Origin: Bacillota bacterium
Lineage (GTDB): Bacteria; Bacillota; Clostridia; Lachnospirales; Lachnospiraceae
Direction of reading: 5' to 3'
NCBI GenBank assembly: GCA_023418475.1
Contig: JAEZZO010000058.1
Span: 12,810-76,809, forward strand
Length of the DNA: 64,000 nucleotides
The notes below the pieces were generated by a model. The model was not told the DNA's origin. It searched no databases and saw nothing but the letters and a program-made list of their open reading frames with translations. Below, in pieces: positions 51,347-60,380 of the stretch (position 1 is the first letter of the stretch; each line of letters starts with the position of its first letter). The position numbers were made by a program, and so were the translations under genes.

Positions 51347-51536
51347 GATTCGAGTGTTAAAAGTCATCAAAAATTATATTAGTTGAATATGGCTGCATAT
51401 ATATTCAGTTTGGCGTACTACGGCTGACTGAGTGCTTATATGTGAAGTAAATCGAAGGAAGGAAAAGTTAGCCAAATGAATATATATGCAGTGATATTCC
51501 ATTCAATGATTAAATCTGACTTTTGACACTCGAATC
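51347..51536 (+). repeat. Intergenic repeat copy 4, full-length palindromic form, before rnhB
   Basis: Outer arms GATTCGAGTGTTAAAAGTCA (51347-51366) and TGACTTTTGACACTCGAATC (51517-51536) are inverses with one mismatch. Inner arms around 51384-51407 and 51477-51500 pair almost as well (both contain the TGAATATATATGCAG-type sequence), and GTTTGGC/GCCAAAT extends them. The remaining loop is about 65 bases. It fills most of the 315-base gap between rbgA and rnhB. No transposase is encoded. Confidence 0.8.
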
Positions 51537-51628
51537 TTATTAGAATAATTATGTATCAACTACGATATGATTTATATTTAAATGATAGGTATATTCATAT
51601 TTTGAATAGTTAACAGATTGGAGATTTT

Positions 51629-52420
51629 ATGTCAGAGAATGAGATGAAGGATGAGATAACGCCTAAGAAAATATCGCTGGTAAAATTAGAATTTATGCAA
51701 GCTGACGATCGGGGAATTCCGGAACTGCTTCAAAAATATGAGACGGATAAAAGAAGTGGAGTTATTACTATCTGTAATCAGTACCGGAACCGTCTTGAGG
51801 CCAAAAAGAATGAAGTGGAACGCATTGAAGCGATGAAGGAATACGAACGGAAATACGCAGCCTGTAACTATATCTGCGGTATCGACGAGGTTGGCAGAGG
51901 ACCCTTTGCCGGTCCTGTCATTGCATGTGCTGTTATTTTACCAAAGGATTGTAATATTTTGTACATCAATGACTCAAAGCAATTATCCGAAAAAAAAAGG
52001 GAGGAACTATATGATGAGATCATTTCCGGTGCGGTTGCATATGGAATTGGCAGTGTACCCCCGGGAAGGATTGATGAAATTAATATATTACAAGCAACCT
52101 ATGAAGCTATGCGAAAAGCTATCAATAATTTGAAGGTAAAACCCGATATATTATTAAATGATGCAGTTACCATACCACAGGTTGAGATCAGGCAGGTTCC
52201 GATCGTCAAAGGAGATGCAAAGAGTATCTCCATTGCAGCGGCAAGCATCGTGGCGAAGGTAACAAGGGACCGCTTGATGGTTGCCTATGATCAGGTTTTT
52301 CCGGGATATGATTTTGCAAGTAACAAAGGATATGGTTCTCCGAAGCATATAGAAGCAATCAAGAAGTTAGGTCTTACACCAATTCATAGGAGAAGCTTTG
52401 TGGGGAATTTTATTTCATAG
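51629..52420 (+). CDS. rnhB: Ribonuclease HII
   Basis: Removes ribonucleotides and RNA from RNA-DNA hybrids. 263 residues. An N-terminal extension (about 1-72, seen in Firmicute enzymes) precedes the catalytic domain with ICGIDEVGRGPFAGPVIACAV (D and E ligands), NDSKQLSEKKRE and VKGDAKSISIAAASIVAKVTRD. TTGGAGA lies about 7 bases before the ATG. Typical family length with extension. Confidence 0.96.
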   Translation: MSENEMKDEITPKKISLVKLEFMQADDRGIPELLQKYETDKRSGVITICNQYRNRLEAKKNEVERIEAMKEYERKYAACNYICGIDEVGRGPFAGPVIACAVILPKDCNILYINDSKQLSEKKREELYDEIISGAVAYGIGSVPPGRIDEINILQATYEAMRKAINNLKVKPDILLNDAVTIPQVEIRQVPIVKGDAKSISIAAASIVAKVTRDRLMVAYDQVFPGYDFASNKGYGSPKHIEAIKKLGLTPIHRRSFVGNFIS

Positions 52421-52460
52421 GACCTTTTATTCTATTGAAAAAATACAGGGGGGATATAGG

Positions 52461-52751
52461 ATGGAGCAGCAGAACAGGAATCTGGAAGATAGAACTGCAG
52501 TTGCCATTACTTATGATCCAAAAGATGAGGCACCGAAGGTAATTGCTTCCGGTAAGGGATATATTGCAGACAGAATTATTGAACGAGCAAAGGAAGCGGA
52601 TATTCCGCTTCATCAGGACGAGAAACTTGCAAAAACCCTGTCTAAGCTGCAGATTGGAGAGATGATACCTCCGGAGCTATACGAGGTGGTTGCAGAGATC
52701 TTAGTCTTTGTGGATAAAATGGATCGGATTAAGGGAAAGGTCGAACGATAA
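52461..52751 (+). CDS. Stand-alone FlhB C-terminal-domain protein (EscU/FlhB-like, YlqH type)
   Basis: 96 residues matching only the cytoplasmic tail of the FlhB/YscU export-switch proteins: AVAITYDPKDEAPKVIASGKG, ADIPLHQDEKLAKTLSKLQIGEMIPPELYEVVAEIL. The autocleavage NPTH motif is replaced by TYDPKD, and there is no membrane part. Homologues sit at this place, between rnhB and yraN, in many Firmicutes; their role is unknown. GGGGG lies about 8 bases before ATG 52461, and the frame upstream overlaps rnhB without homology. Confidence 0.85.
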   Translation: MEQQNRNLEDRTAVAITYDPKDEAPKVIASGKGYIADRIIERAKEADIPLHQDEKLAKTLSKLQIGEMIPPELYEVVAEILVFVDKMDRIKGKVER

Positions 52752-52752
52752 T

Positions 52753-53106
52753 ATGATGAATAAAAGGGCTGTCGGTACTAGATTTGAACAGGAAGCGGCA
52801 GAATACCTTCGTAAGAACGGATATCAGATTCTTACGAGTAATTTTCGCTGCAGAATAGGAGAGATAGACCTGATCGGCAAATCGGAGGGATATCTTTGCT
52901 TTATTGAAGTGAAATATCGTTCCGGCATATCAAAGGGTTATCCGGCGGAAGCAATTAATTTAAATAAAATAAGAAAAATTACGCGAACAGCACAGTTCTA
53001 TATGCTCTCCAAGGGAATTTCACAGGATATTCCCTGTCGTTTTGATGTGGTCGTTATTCTGGACCGTGAAATGTCCCTGATAAAGAATGCATTTGATGGT
53101 ATATGA
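52753..53106 (+). CDS. yraN: UPF0102 endonuclease-like protein YraN
   Basis: 117 residues with a PD-(D/E)XK nuclease-like core: GTRFEQEAAEYLRKNGYQIL, RIGEIDLIG, and CFIEVKYR. The family is found in almost all bacteria and is suspected of a DNA-processing role. The start lies 1 base after the FlhB-like gene stop, so translation may be coupled; a second ATG follows at 52756. Confidence 0.93.
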   Translation: MMNKRAVGTRFEQEAAEYLRKNGYQILTSNFRCRIGEIDLIGKSEGYLCFIEVKYRSGISKGYPAEAINLNKIRKITRTAQFYMLSKGISQDIPCRFDVVVILDREMSLIKNAFDGI

Positions 53107-53242
53107 TGGACAACGATATTCCGTAAATGATTCTCTTGTATCATTATTTAGAGGAAAGGTTTCCGAATCTTACGATAGATATCCGAATCCCATATTTGAG
53201 ATAGAAAGAAACAACTTAGATAATTAGAAAGGTTTGATATAT

Positions 53243-54088
53243 ATGAAATTTAAAAATAGTAGCAATGCTCAGATCGATATGACATCGGAGGTACCTTATC
53301 TTTCATTTCCGGTATTGTCGCAAATTCCATTTATACGGCATGGCTTTTCAACGCGATTAGGCGGTGTAAGCAGCGGTATCTTTTCTTCCATGAATTTTGG
53401 TACGGATACGAGTCCTAATCAGGATGAGCCGGGGAACATTCTGGAGAATTACAGAAGGATTACAAATAGTATTGGTGTAGAGCTGGAATCCTTAGTGATT
53501 TCCAGGCAGGTACATAAGACCAATATCCGTATTGTTGATGAGAAAGACTGTGGAAAGGGAATTTTATACCCGACTGACTATCAGGAAATCGATGGGTTGA
53601 TTACCAACCGGCAAAATATCACTCTAGTAACGAAATATGCAGATTGTGTACCGCTTTATTTTGTTGATCCAACTAAGAAAGTGATTGGTTTAACACATTC
53701 CGGATGGCGCGGGACCGTAAAAAAAATAGGAAAAATCACTGTAGAAGAAATGAAAAATCATTTTGGATGTAACCCGGCAGATATTATTGCTGTAGTCGGT
53801 CCGTCCATTTGTGTGGACTGCTTTGAAATTGGGGAAGAGGTAGCAGAAGAATTTAAAAGTGCATTTCCTGATAATTGGAAAAATGAGATTTTGTTCGATA
53901 AGGAGAACGGAAAGTCTCTATGTGATTTATGGGCTGCAAACCGTACTGTTCTAAATGAGGCAGGTCTTATTCCGAAAAATATTCATATCAGTGGAGTTTG
54001 TACCTGCTGTAACAGTGAACTTTTATTCTCGCACCGGAAAACAGGAGGAAAACGTGGCAGTCTGGCGGCATTTCTGGCGATCGTTTAG
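53243..54088 (+). CDS. pgeF: Peptidoglycan editing factor PgeF (multicopper-oxidase-like laccase domain)
   Basis: 281-residue YfiH/DUF152 family protein. Metal-site residues are seen in ISRQVHKTNI (His), KYADCVPLYF (Cys) and LTHSGWRGT (His), plus SICVDCFEIGEEV. In E. coli PgeF removes wrong amino acids from UDP-MurNAc precursors; other members show purine nucleoside or laccase activity. ATG 53243 has AGAAAGG 10 bases upstream; a TTG at 53234 is the longer option. Confidence 0.9.
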   Translation: MKFKNSSNAQIDMTSEVPYLSFPVLSQIPFIRHGFSTRLGGVSSGIFSSMNFGTDTSPNQDEPGNILENYRRITNSIGVELESLVISRQVHKTNIRIVDEKDCGKGILYPTDYQEIDGLITNRQNITLVTKYADCVPLYFVDPTKKVIGLTHSGWRGTVKKIGKITVEEMKNHFGCNPADIIAVVGPSICVDCFEIGEEVAEEFKSAFPDNWKNEILFDKENGKSLCDLWAANRTVLNEAGLIPKNIHISGVCTCCNSELLFSHRKTGGKRGSLAAFLAIV

Positions 54089-54437
54089 CCGACAAAATAG
54101 TCGTTCGTGGCATTAGATTAATCTTAATCAGGAAAATAGGATTGATTTAACCAAAACATCCGGACTAGCCTTTGATTTTATATTAAAATGACATATTTTA
54201 TATTAAAAAAAGTATAGTTTCACAGAAAACAGTGTATGTTAGGTAGAAAAGCATATACAAGTAGGGAATTAGAGATGCAAGACATTGTAAAAGGCTTTAC
54301 AAACCAATGTCCGTATTGTACAATCAGAAAGAAAGTCCTTCGCTGATATTTCATCCAATTGATTATTAGTATGAAAGGATATCCGGGTTCTTTGTCATAG
54401 CAAAGAAGCCTTAAGAATAGAGTTTTTGGAGGTAATT
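54089..54437 (+). other. Intergenic region before der
   Basis: About 350 bases, AT-rich. Seen: a direct repeat of TTTTATATTAAA (about 54175 and 54197), and a hairpin GGTTCTTTG/CAAAGAAGCC (54386-54410) ahead of the der ribosome site that may act as an attenuator. I see no confident promoter and no ORF. Confidence 0.45.
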
Positions 54438-55763
54438 ATGAGCAGACCGATCGTAGCCATTGTCGGCAGGCCGAATGTGGGAAAATCGACATTATTTAAT
54501 GCATTAGCCGGAGAACGTATATCCATAGTAAAAGATTATCCGGGTGTTACAAGAGACCGCATTTATGCTGATGTAACATGGCTTAATTCACAATTTACAA
54601 TGATAGATACCGGTGGTATAGAACCTGACAGTAAGGACCAGATGCTGTCTTATATGAGAGAACAGGCGCAGATCGCTATTGATACCGCGGATGTAATCAT
54701 CTTTCTCGTAGACGTCAGACAGGGATTGGTGGATGCAGATTCTAAGGTTGCGGATATGTTAAGACGTTCCGGAAAACCGGTTGTTTTAGTAGTGAATAAG
54801 GTTGATAGTTTTGAGAAGCTGATGCCGGATGTATATGAATTTTACAATCTTGGTATCGGGGAGCCTTTTCCGATATCTTCCTCTGGAAAGCTTGGATTTG
54901 GAGAAATGTTAGATGAAGTGGTAAAATATTTTACCCGCGGGAATATGGAGGAAGAAGTAGACGAACGTCCGCGAATAGCGATTGTGGGAAAGCCGAATGT
55001 CGGTAAATCCTCTATCGTCAATAAACTCGTCGGCGAAACCAGAGTAATTGTATCGAACATTGCCGGTACCACCAGGGATGCAATTGACACACCAATCCGC
55101 CGCAACGGAAAGGAATATATTCTGATTGACACGGCAGGTCTTCGAAGAAAAAGCAAAATAAAGGAAGAACTCGAGCGCTTCAGTATTATTCGTACCGTCA
55201 GTGCGGTAGAACGTGCCGATGTCGTAGTGCTTGTGATTGATGCTGAGGAAGGGGTAACTGAGCAGGATGCTAAAATTGCCGGTATTGCCCATGACAGAGG
55301 CAAGGGTATCGTGATTGTGGTAAACAAATGGGATTTGATTGAAAAAAACAACAAATCAGTTAAAGAATACACCAATGACATCAAAGAAACCCTCTCCTTT
55401 ATGCCATATGCAGAAATACTTTTTGTTTCTGCACAAACAGGCCAGCGTCTTCATAAACTCTTTGAAACCATCGAAGTAGTTATACAAAATCAAAATCTTC
55501 GTATTGCTACCGGAGTTTTAAATGAAATCCTGATGGAGGCAACTTCGTTACAGCAGCCTCCGTCGGATAAGGGAAAACGTCTTAAAATATATTATATGAC
55601 GCAGGTATCCGTAAAGCCGCCGACTTTTGTAATTTTTGTAAACGATAAAGAATTGATGCATTTTTCCTATACCAGATATTTGGAGAATAAAATAAGGGAA
55701 GCTTTCGGTTTTTCAGGCACATCATTAAAGTTTATCATCAGGGAGCGAAAGGAGAACGCATAG
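54438..55763 (+). CDS. der: Ribosome biogenesis GTPase Der (EngA)
   Basis: 50S-assembly GTPase with two G domains in tandem and a KH-like C-terminus; 441 residues. G1 motifs GRPNVGKST (about 9-17) and GKPNVGKSS (about 181-189), both with DTGG/DTAG, NKVDS and NKWDL. TTGGAGG precedes ATG 54438 by about 6 bases; an upstream ATG at 54426 overlaps that site. plsY starts immediately after the stop. Confidence 0.97.
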   Translation: MSRPIVAIVGRPNVGKSTLFNALAGERISIVKDYPGVTRDRIYADVTWLNSQFTMIDTGGIEPDSKDQMLSYMREQAQIAIDTADVIIFLVDVRQGLVDADSKVADMLRRSGKPVVLVVNKVDSFEKLMPDVYEFYNLGIGEPFPISSSGKLGFGEMLDEVVKYFTRGNMEEEVDERPRIAIVGKPNVGKSSIVNKLVGETRVIVSNIAGTTRDAIDTPIRRNGKEYILIDTAGLRRKSKIKEELERFSIIRTVSAVERADVVVLVIDAEEGVTEQDAKIAGIAHDRGKGIVIVVNKWDLIEKNNKSVKEYTNDIKETLSFMPYAEILFVSAQTGQRLHKLFETIEVVIQNQNLRIATGVLNEILMEATSLQQPPSDKGKRLKIYYMTQVSVKPPTFVIFVNDKELMHFSYTRYLENKIREAFGFSGTSLKFIIRERKENA

Positions 55764-56390
55764 ATGCTTCTTAAAATTATACTTTGTTTATTCCTTGGAT
55801 ATATATTTGGTTGTTTTTCAACAGGATATTTTGTAGGAAAGTTGAATAAGGTTGATATCAGAAATTATGGAAGCGGTAATGTTGGCTCAACGAATGCACT
55901 TCGTACCCTTGGAGCTAAGGCTGGAGCACTTACACTGCTTGGAGATGCCCTGAAAGCAGTAATTCCTATTCTCCTGGTTCGTCTGGTTATCTTTCCGGAT
56001 TACGGACAGGTAGAGGTGCTAGCATTGTATACTGGACTTGGAGCTGTACTGGGACATAATTACCCGGTATGGCTAAAATTTAAGGGTGGTAAGGGGATAG
56101 CGGCGACCGGCGGAGCAATGGCCGCCTTTGATCCCCTGATCATTCCGATTGGTTTACCATTATTTATATTGATTGTGGCTGTTACACGATATGTATCACT
56201 TGGATCTTTGTTTGTAGCCGTATTTTTCCCGATATGGATTTTAATCAGGAATCCCGGGGAATTACATATGCTGTTTGTTTCGCTTCTTTACATGATACTG
56301 GCATTCATAAAGCATCGTTCAAATATCAAACGGCTTTTTAATGGTACAGAGAATAAAATCGGACAAAGAGTTAAAATCGAACATAAATAA
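55764..56390 (+). CDS. plsY: Glycerol-3-phosphate acyltransferase PlsY
   Basis: Membrane enzyme that acylates glycerol 3-phosphate with acyl-phosphate from PlsX. 208 residues with about five membrane helices. The family loops are seen: GSGNVGSTNALRTLG, GHNYPVWLKFKGGKGIA and, near the C-terminus, KHRSNIKRL. The ATG directly follows the der stop; AAAGGAG inside der supplies the ribosome site. gpsA follows, making the glycerol 3-phosphate. Confidence 0.96.
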   Translation: MLLKIILCLFLGYIFGCFSTGYFVGKLNKVDIRNYGSGNVGSTNALRTLGAKAGALTLLGDALKAVIPILLVRLVIFPDYGQVEVLALYTGLGAVLGHNYPVWLKFKGGKGIAATGGAMAAFDPLIIPIGLPLFILIVAVTRYVSLGSLFVAVFFPIWILIRNPGELHMLFVSLLYMILAFIKHRSNIKRLFNGTENKIGQRVKIEHK

Positions 56391-56548
56391 ACGGTAAATA
56401 GAAAGACTATAGAGAAAGAATTAATTTGTGCAGGATAGAAGCTTACAACTATATACTAATTAGAACAGGAATAGTTTTTGCTTCATGGCGCAAATTACGA
56501 AAAGGTGTTTTACAGCCTTAATATACTGCATATTATTAGGAGGAGCTT

Positions 56549-57559
56549 ATGAGCAACATTAGTTTATTGGGAGCCGGAACTTGGGGTACCGCATTGGCCA
56601 TATTACTGGCGAATAAAGGACACGACGTTACGATATGGACTAAGATTGAAAATGAAGCCCGTATGCTAAAAGAGCATCGAAAAGAATTAAAAAACCTTCC
56701 AGGGGCACAACTACCGGAGGAAGTGAAGATAACTCTGGATTTGGAGGAAGCCTGCAGGAATCGAGATTTAATTATTATGGCGGTTGCCTCTCCTTATATC
56801 CGGTCCACAGCGAAAGCTGCATCGCCATTCATGAAACCGGGACAGATTGTTGTAAATGTATCAAAAGGAATAGAAGATGGAACACTGTATACACTTTCCG
56901 AGGTATTAAAGGAAGAAATACCACAGGCTGATATTGCGGTTCTTTCCGGTCCAAGTCATGCAGAAGAGGTCAGCCGGAAGGTTCCGACCACAATCGTGGT
57001 AGGTGCACAAACCAAGGAAACTGCTAGATTTGTTCAGGATGTATTTATCACGGAGGTTTTCCGTGTATACACAAGCCCTGATATAATAGGGATAGAGCTT
57101 GGTGGTTCCTTAAAAAATGTTATTGCTTTGGCTGCCGGTATTGTGGATGGATTGGGCTTTGGCGATAATACAAAAGCTGCTTTGATGACCAGAGGAATGG
57201 CTGAAATCAGCCGCCTTGGTATAAAAATGGGTGGTAAAATTGAAACCTTTGCCGGATTATCCGGTTTTGGTGATCTGTTTGTAACCTGTACGAGCAAGCA
57301 TAGCCGTAACTGGAATGCAGGTAATCTGATCGGTCAGGGAAAAACGATGGAAGAAGCTATGAAAGAGGTAAACCAGGTAGTGGAGGGTGTTAATTCTGCG
57401 AAAGCAGCCTTGGCGCTGGCTGGTAAGAACGAAGTCGAAATGCCGATTGTTGAGCAGATTAATCAAGTGCTATTTGAAGGAAAATCAGCGCAGGATGCCA
57501 TAGCAGAGCTGTTGATGCGTGATCGGAGAAAAGAATATAAATCTCTGGAATGGGATTAA
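56549..57559 (+). CDS. gpsA: Glycerol-3-phosphate dehydrogenase [NAD(P)+]
   Basis: Makes sn-glycerol 3-phosphate from dihydroxyacetone phosphate for phospholipid synthesis. 336 residues: Rossmann loop LLGAGTWGTALAILLA, VNVSKGIEDGT, LSGPSHAEEV, the catalytic lysine in GGSLKNVIALAAGI, and the substrate-binding helices (about 200-260). GGAGG lies about 6 bases before the ATG. der-plsY-gpsA-spoIVA is an arrangement found in many Firmicutes. Confidence 0.97.
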   Translation: MSNISLLGAGTWGTALAILLANKGHDVTIWTKIENEARMLKEHRKELKNLPGAQLPEEVKITLDLEEACRNRDLIIMAVASPYIRSTAKAASPFMKPGQIVVNVSKGIEDGTLYTLSEVLKEEIPQADIAVLSGPSHAEEVSRKVPTTIVVGAQTKETARFVQDVFITEVFRVYTSPDIIGIELGGSLKNVIALAAGIVDGLGFGDNTKAALMTRGMAEISRLGIKMGGKIETFAGLSGFGDLFVTCTSKHSRNWNAGNLIGQGKTMEEAMKEVNQVVEGVNSAKAALALAGKNEVEMPIVEQINQVLFEGKSAQDAIAELLMRDRRKEYKSLEWD

Positions 57560-57563
57560 GGAT

Positions 57564-57634
57564 AAGGCCTTTGCATAAACAGGTATCGATTAAGAAGACT
57601 TGCTAATCGAGATCATAAGTTTTGCAGGGGCCTT
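57564..57634 (+). terminator. Long hairpin after gpsA (probable terminator)
   Basis: AAGGCCTTTGCA pairs with TGCAGGGGCCTT (G-T pairs) and encloses a second perfect stem CGATTA/TAATCG. Only a short T tract follows, so termination may be partial. Confidence 0.55.
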
Positions 57635-57649
57635 TCTATAAAGCTGTTT

Positions 57650-58537
57650 ATGGAAACGAAACTAGTCAGGGAAAGGATACAGAAAGAAAAGATGCAGGAG
57701 AGAGAGAGACAGGTAAAAAAGATGCAGGAGAAAAAGATACAGAAAGAAGAAATGAAGGAATATAATATATCAGAAGAAATGCTGGAAGTAATTAAAATAA
57801 TTGTCCGTCAGGCTGGAAAGATTATGCTAGAAGCCCATCATATCGAAGATGGAGTGACAAGTAAGCAGGGAAGCGCTAATTTTGTTACAGAATATGATGT
57901 AAGGGTTCAAAATTTTTTATTCAAGGAATTAAAAAAGAAATATCCGGATGCAGCATTTGTAGGAGAAGAGGATGAAAAGAGGGAGATCTATGAGGCGGAT
58001 TACTGCTTCGTGATTGATCCGATCGATGGAACTACCAATTTTATTTTCGATTACAGACACAGCTCCATATCCGTAGGTGTCTTATATAAAGGTGAAATAG
58101 ATATGGGTGTGGTATATAATCCATATCTTGATGAAATTTTTTACGGGGAAAAGGGAAAGGGTGCCTTTTTAAATGACAGAAAACTGAAGATAAATGATTT
58201 GAGTTTAAGTGAGGGAATCGTTGGTTTTGGTACTTGTCCATATTATCGTGAAAATGCTGAGGAATCCTTTCAGCTTATAAGAAAATTATATGACCATTGC
58301 CTGGACGTCAGAAGGAGTGGCTCGGCGGCACTTGATATCTGCTACGTTGCGGCAGGCAGATTTGTCTTATTCTTTGAAAAAATATTGTCTCCCTGGGACT
58401 ATGCTGCGGCTTCTTTGATTTTAATGGAAGCAGGAGGCTGTATTGGCACCTTTGCGAAAGAACAGATAAGCTACAGTGCTCCGATTTCTGTTGTAGCGGC
58501 AACACCGGCAGCATATGAGGAATTTTATCGGATATAA
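57650..58537 (+). CDS. Inositol-monophosphatase-family phosphatase with charged N-terminal extension
   Basis: 295 residues. The catalytic part (about 40-295) has the metal-binding motifs GEED (about 103-106), DPIDGTTNF (about 124-132) and SPWDYAAASLI near the C-terminus, as in SuhB/IMPase enzymes; substrates may be inositol phosphate, PAP or sugar phosphates. Residues 1-36 are unusual: a Lys/Glu/Gln/Arg-only helix built from imperfect repeats of a unit like MQEKKIQKE. No good ribosome site precedes ATG 57650; starts at internal ATGs would shorten or remove the extension. Confidence 0.85.
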   Translation: METKLVRERIQKEKMQERERQVKKMQEKKIQKEEMKEYNISEEMLEVIKIIVRQAGKIMLEAHHIEDGVTSKQGSANFVTEYDVRVQNFLFKELKKKYPDAAFVGEEDEKREIYEADYCFVIDPIDGTTNFIFDYRHSSISVGVLYKGEIDMGVVYNPYLDEIFYGEKGKGAFLNDRKLKINDLSLSEGIVGFGTCPYYRENAEESFQLIRKLYDHCLDVRRSGSAALDICYVAAGRFVLFFEKILSPWDYAAASLILMEAGGCIGTFAKEQISYSAPISVVAATPAAYEEFYRI

Positions 58538-58782
58538 ACAGCAGCATTTTAATTCGAGGACAGATTTTGTCTAACAGATCTCATTTTCACTAATAATACC
58601 GCAACGCGGCATATAAAAAAATAAGAGAAAAGCATGGAGGTCCTATACTAAGATGTTTTTTTCCTTTTCCTCGGAAGAATGCCGCCGGAAATAATATTTT
58701 CTATAGAACAAGTATCATAACATATATCATAGAATGATACAGCCCTGCATATCTTTAACTATAACCATAAGGAGGGTTCTAT
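58538..58782 (+). other. Upstream region of spoIVA
   Basis: 245 bases. spoIVA is SigE-controlled in Bacillus. Two CATA-type boxes (CATATAAA near 58610 and CATAGAAT near 58729) are seen, but neither has a convincing -35 at the right distance. GTATCAT/ATGATAC forms an inverted repeat around 58711-58740. Confidence 0.35.
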
Positions 58783-60261
58783 ATGTTAGGGCAGTTTGAT
58801 GTTTATAATGATATTCAGGCTAGGACAGGCGGTGAAATATACATAGGTGTGGTAGGACCGGTCAGAACAGGGAAATCTACCTTTATTAAGAGATTTATGG
58901 ATCTCTTGGTGATACCGGGTATTGAAGATGTCCATAGTAGAGAGCGGGCAATTGACGAGTTGCCACAGTCTGCGGCCGGCAAGACAATTATGACGACCGA
59001 ACCGAAATTTATACCAAAGGAAGCTGCCGAAATTACATTTGATGACGAAACTAAGGTAAAAATTCGCCTGATTGACTGTGTAGGTTATATGGTTGACGGA
59101 GCTTCCGGACATATTGAGGATCAGCGTGAGAGAATGGTGAAAACGCCCTGGTATAATTATGAAATTCCATTCACCCAGGCTGCGGAGATAGGAACAAAGA
59201 AGGTTATTAATGATCATTCCACAATCGGTATTGTGGTGACGACAGACGGCAGTTTTGGAGAGCTTCCGAGAGCCAGCTATGAAGTACCCGAACAAAAGAC
59301 GATTGAAGAATTAAAAAATATTGGCAAGCCCTTCATTGTTCTGCTTAATACAAATAAGCCATATTCCGTAGATACCATTAAAATTGCCGAAGAAATGAAC
59401 CATGACTATAATGTGCCGGTATTACCTGTAAATGCAGAGCAGCTTAAAAAGGATGATATTACGAAAATTATGGAAAACATATTATCTGTATTCCCGGTTA
59501 CCGAAATAAGCTTCTATTTGCCGAAATGGGTTGAGATGCTGCCGACAGACCATTGGCTTAAGAAGGATTTGATTGCCTGTGTCAGAAATTTATTTCAAAA
59601 TATTACACAGGTAAAGGATGCAAAAACACAGAATTTTAACAACGACAGTCAATATGTGAAACGCTTTAAAATTGATAAAGTAAATATGCAGGATGGAACA
59701 GTCGGTGTTAATGTGGAATTTGATGATATGTATTATTATCAGATCCTGAGCGATCTGATCGGAGTACCGATTGCCGATGAATATCAATTAATCTCTATCT
59801 TGAAGGATTTGGCCGGAAAGAAAAGTGAATTCGAGAAGGTTTCCTATGCAACGGACCAGGTAAGAGCAAAGGGGTATGGAATTGTTTCTCCCTTGAAAGA
59901 AGAAATAGTCATTGAAGAACCTGAGATTATGAAACATGGAAATAAATACGGTGTTAAAATTAAAGCTACAGCACCCTCCATTCATATGATCAAAGCAGAT
60001 ATCCTGACCGAAGTGGCACCTATTGTAGGAACAGAGGAGCAGGCGAAGGATCTTATGGGTTATATCAGTGCCAATGCAAAAGAAAATCCGGAAGGTATCT
60101 GGGAGACTAATATTTTTGGAAAAACGGTACGCCAGCTGGTGGATGAAGGAATAAATTCGAAAATCAGCAAATTGACGGATGACAGCCAGTTAAAACTTCA
60201 AGACACCATGCAGCGTATTATTAATGAAAGCAATGGTGGTTTAATCTGTATAATTATTTAA
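58783..60261 (+). CDS. spoIVA: Stage IV sporulation protein A
   Basis: Spore-coat basement-layer ATPase that polymerises on the forespore. 492 residues, the usual length. The Walker A loop GPVRTGKST is at about residues 24-32, RLIDCVGYMVDGASGH follows, and the C-terminus ends with the short hydrophobic LICIII, which targets SpoIVA to the forespore via SpoVM. AAGGAGG lies about 7 bases before the ATG. This is the clearest sign that the organism makes endospores. Confidence 0.97.
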   Translation: MLGQFDVYNDIQARTGGEIYIGVVGPVRTGKSTFIKRFMDLLVIPGIEDVHSRERAIDELPQSAAGKTIMTTEPKFIPKEAAEITFDDETKVKIRLIDCVGYMVDGASGHIEDQRERMVKTPWYNYEIPFTQAAEIGTKKVINDHSTIGIVVTTDGSFGELPRASYEVPEQKTIEELKNIGKPFIVLLNTNKPYSVDTIKIAEEMNHDYNVPVLPVNAEQLKKDDITKIMENILSVFPVTEISFYLPKWVEMLPTDHWLKKDLIACVRNLFQNITQVKDAKTQNFNNDSQYVKRFKIDKVNMQDGTVGVNVEFDDMYYYQILSDLIGVPIADEYQLISILKDLAGKKSEFEKVSYATDQVRAKGYGIVSPLKEEIVIEEPEIMKHGNKYGVKIKATAPSIHMIKADILTEVAPIVGTEEQAKDLMGYISANAKENPEGIWETNIFGKTVRQLVDEGINSKISKLTDDSQLKLQDTMQRIINESNGGLICIII

Positions 60262-60285
60262 AATATTATTTAATATGTTACAAAA

Positions 60286-60333
60286 TGCTGCCCAGATTCT
60301 ATGTAAAATGGTACTGTGGCAGCTATTTTTTTA
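60286..60333 (+). terminator. Rho-independent terminator after spoIVA
   Basis: GCTGCCCAG pairs with CTGTGGCAGC (one bulge) and TATTTTTTT follows. Confidence 0.85.
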
Positions 60334-60380
60334 CTTAATTGGCAATTTTGACTAACTTCTAAAATATTTTTGACATATAG

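Noticed and set aside
54842..55384. 180-codon minus-strand frame opposite der
   Set aside because: Serine/isoleucine-rich antisense of a conserved GTPase; no initiation signals.
58633..58691. Tiny ORFs (5 and 12 codons) before spoIVA
   Set aside because: Spacing to GGAGG is wrong (12 bases or overlapping) and nothing links them to regulation.
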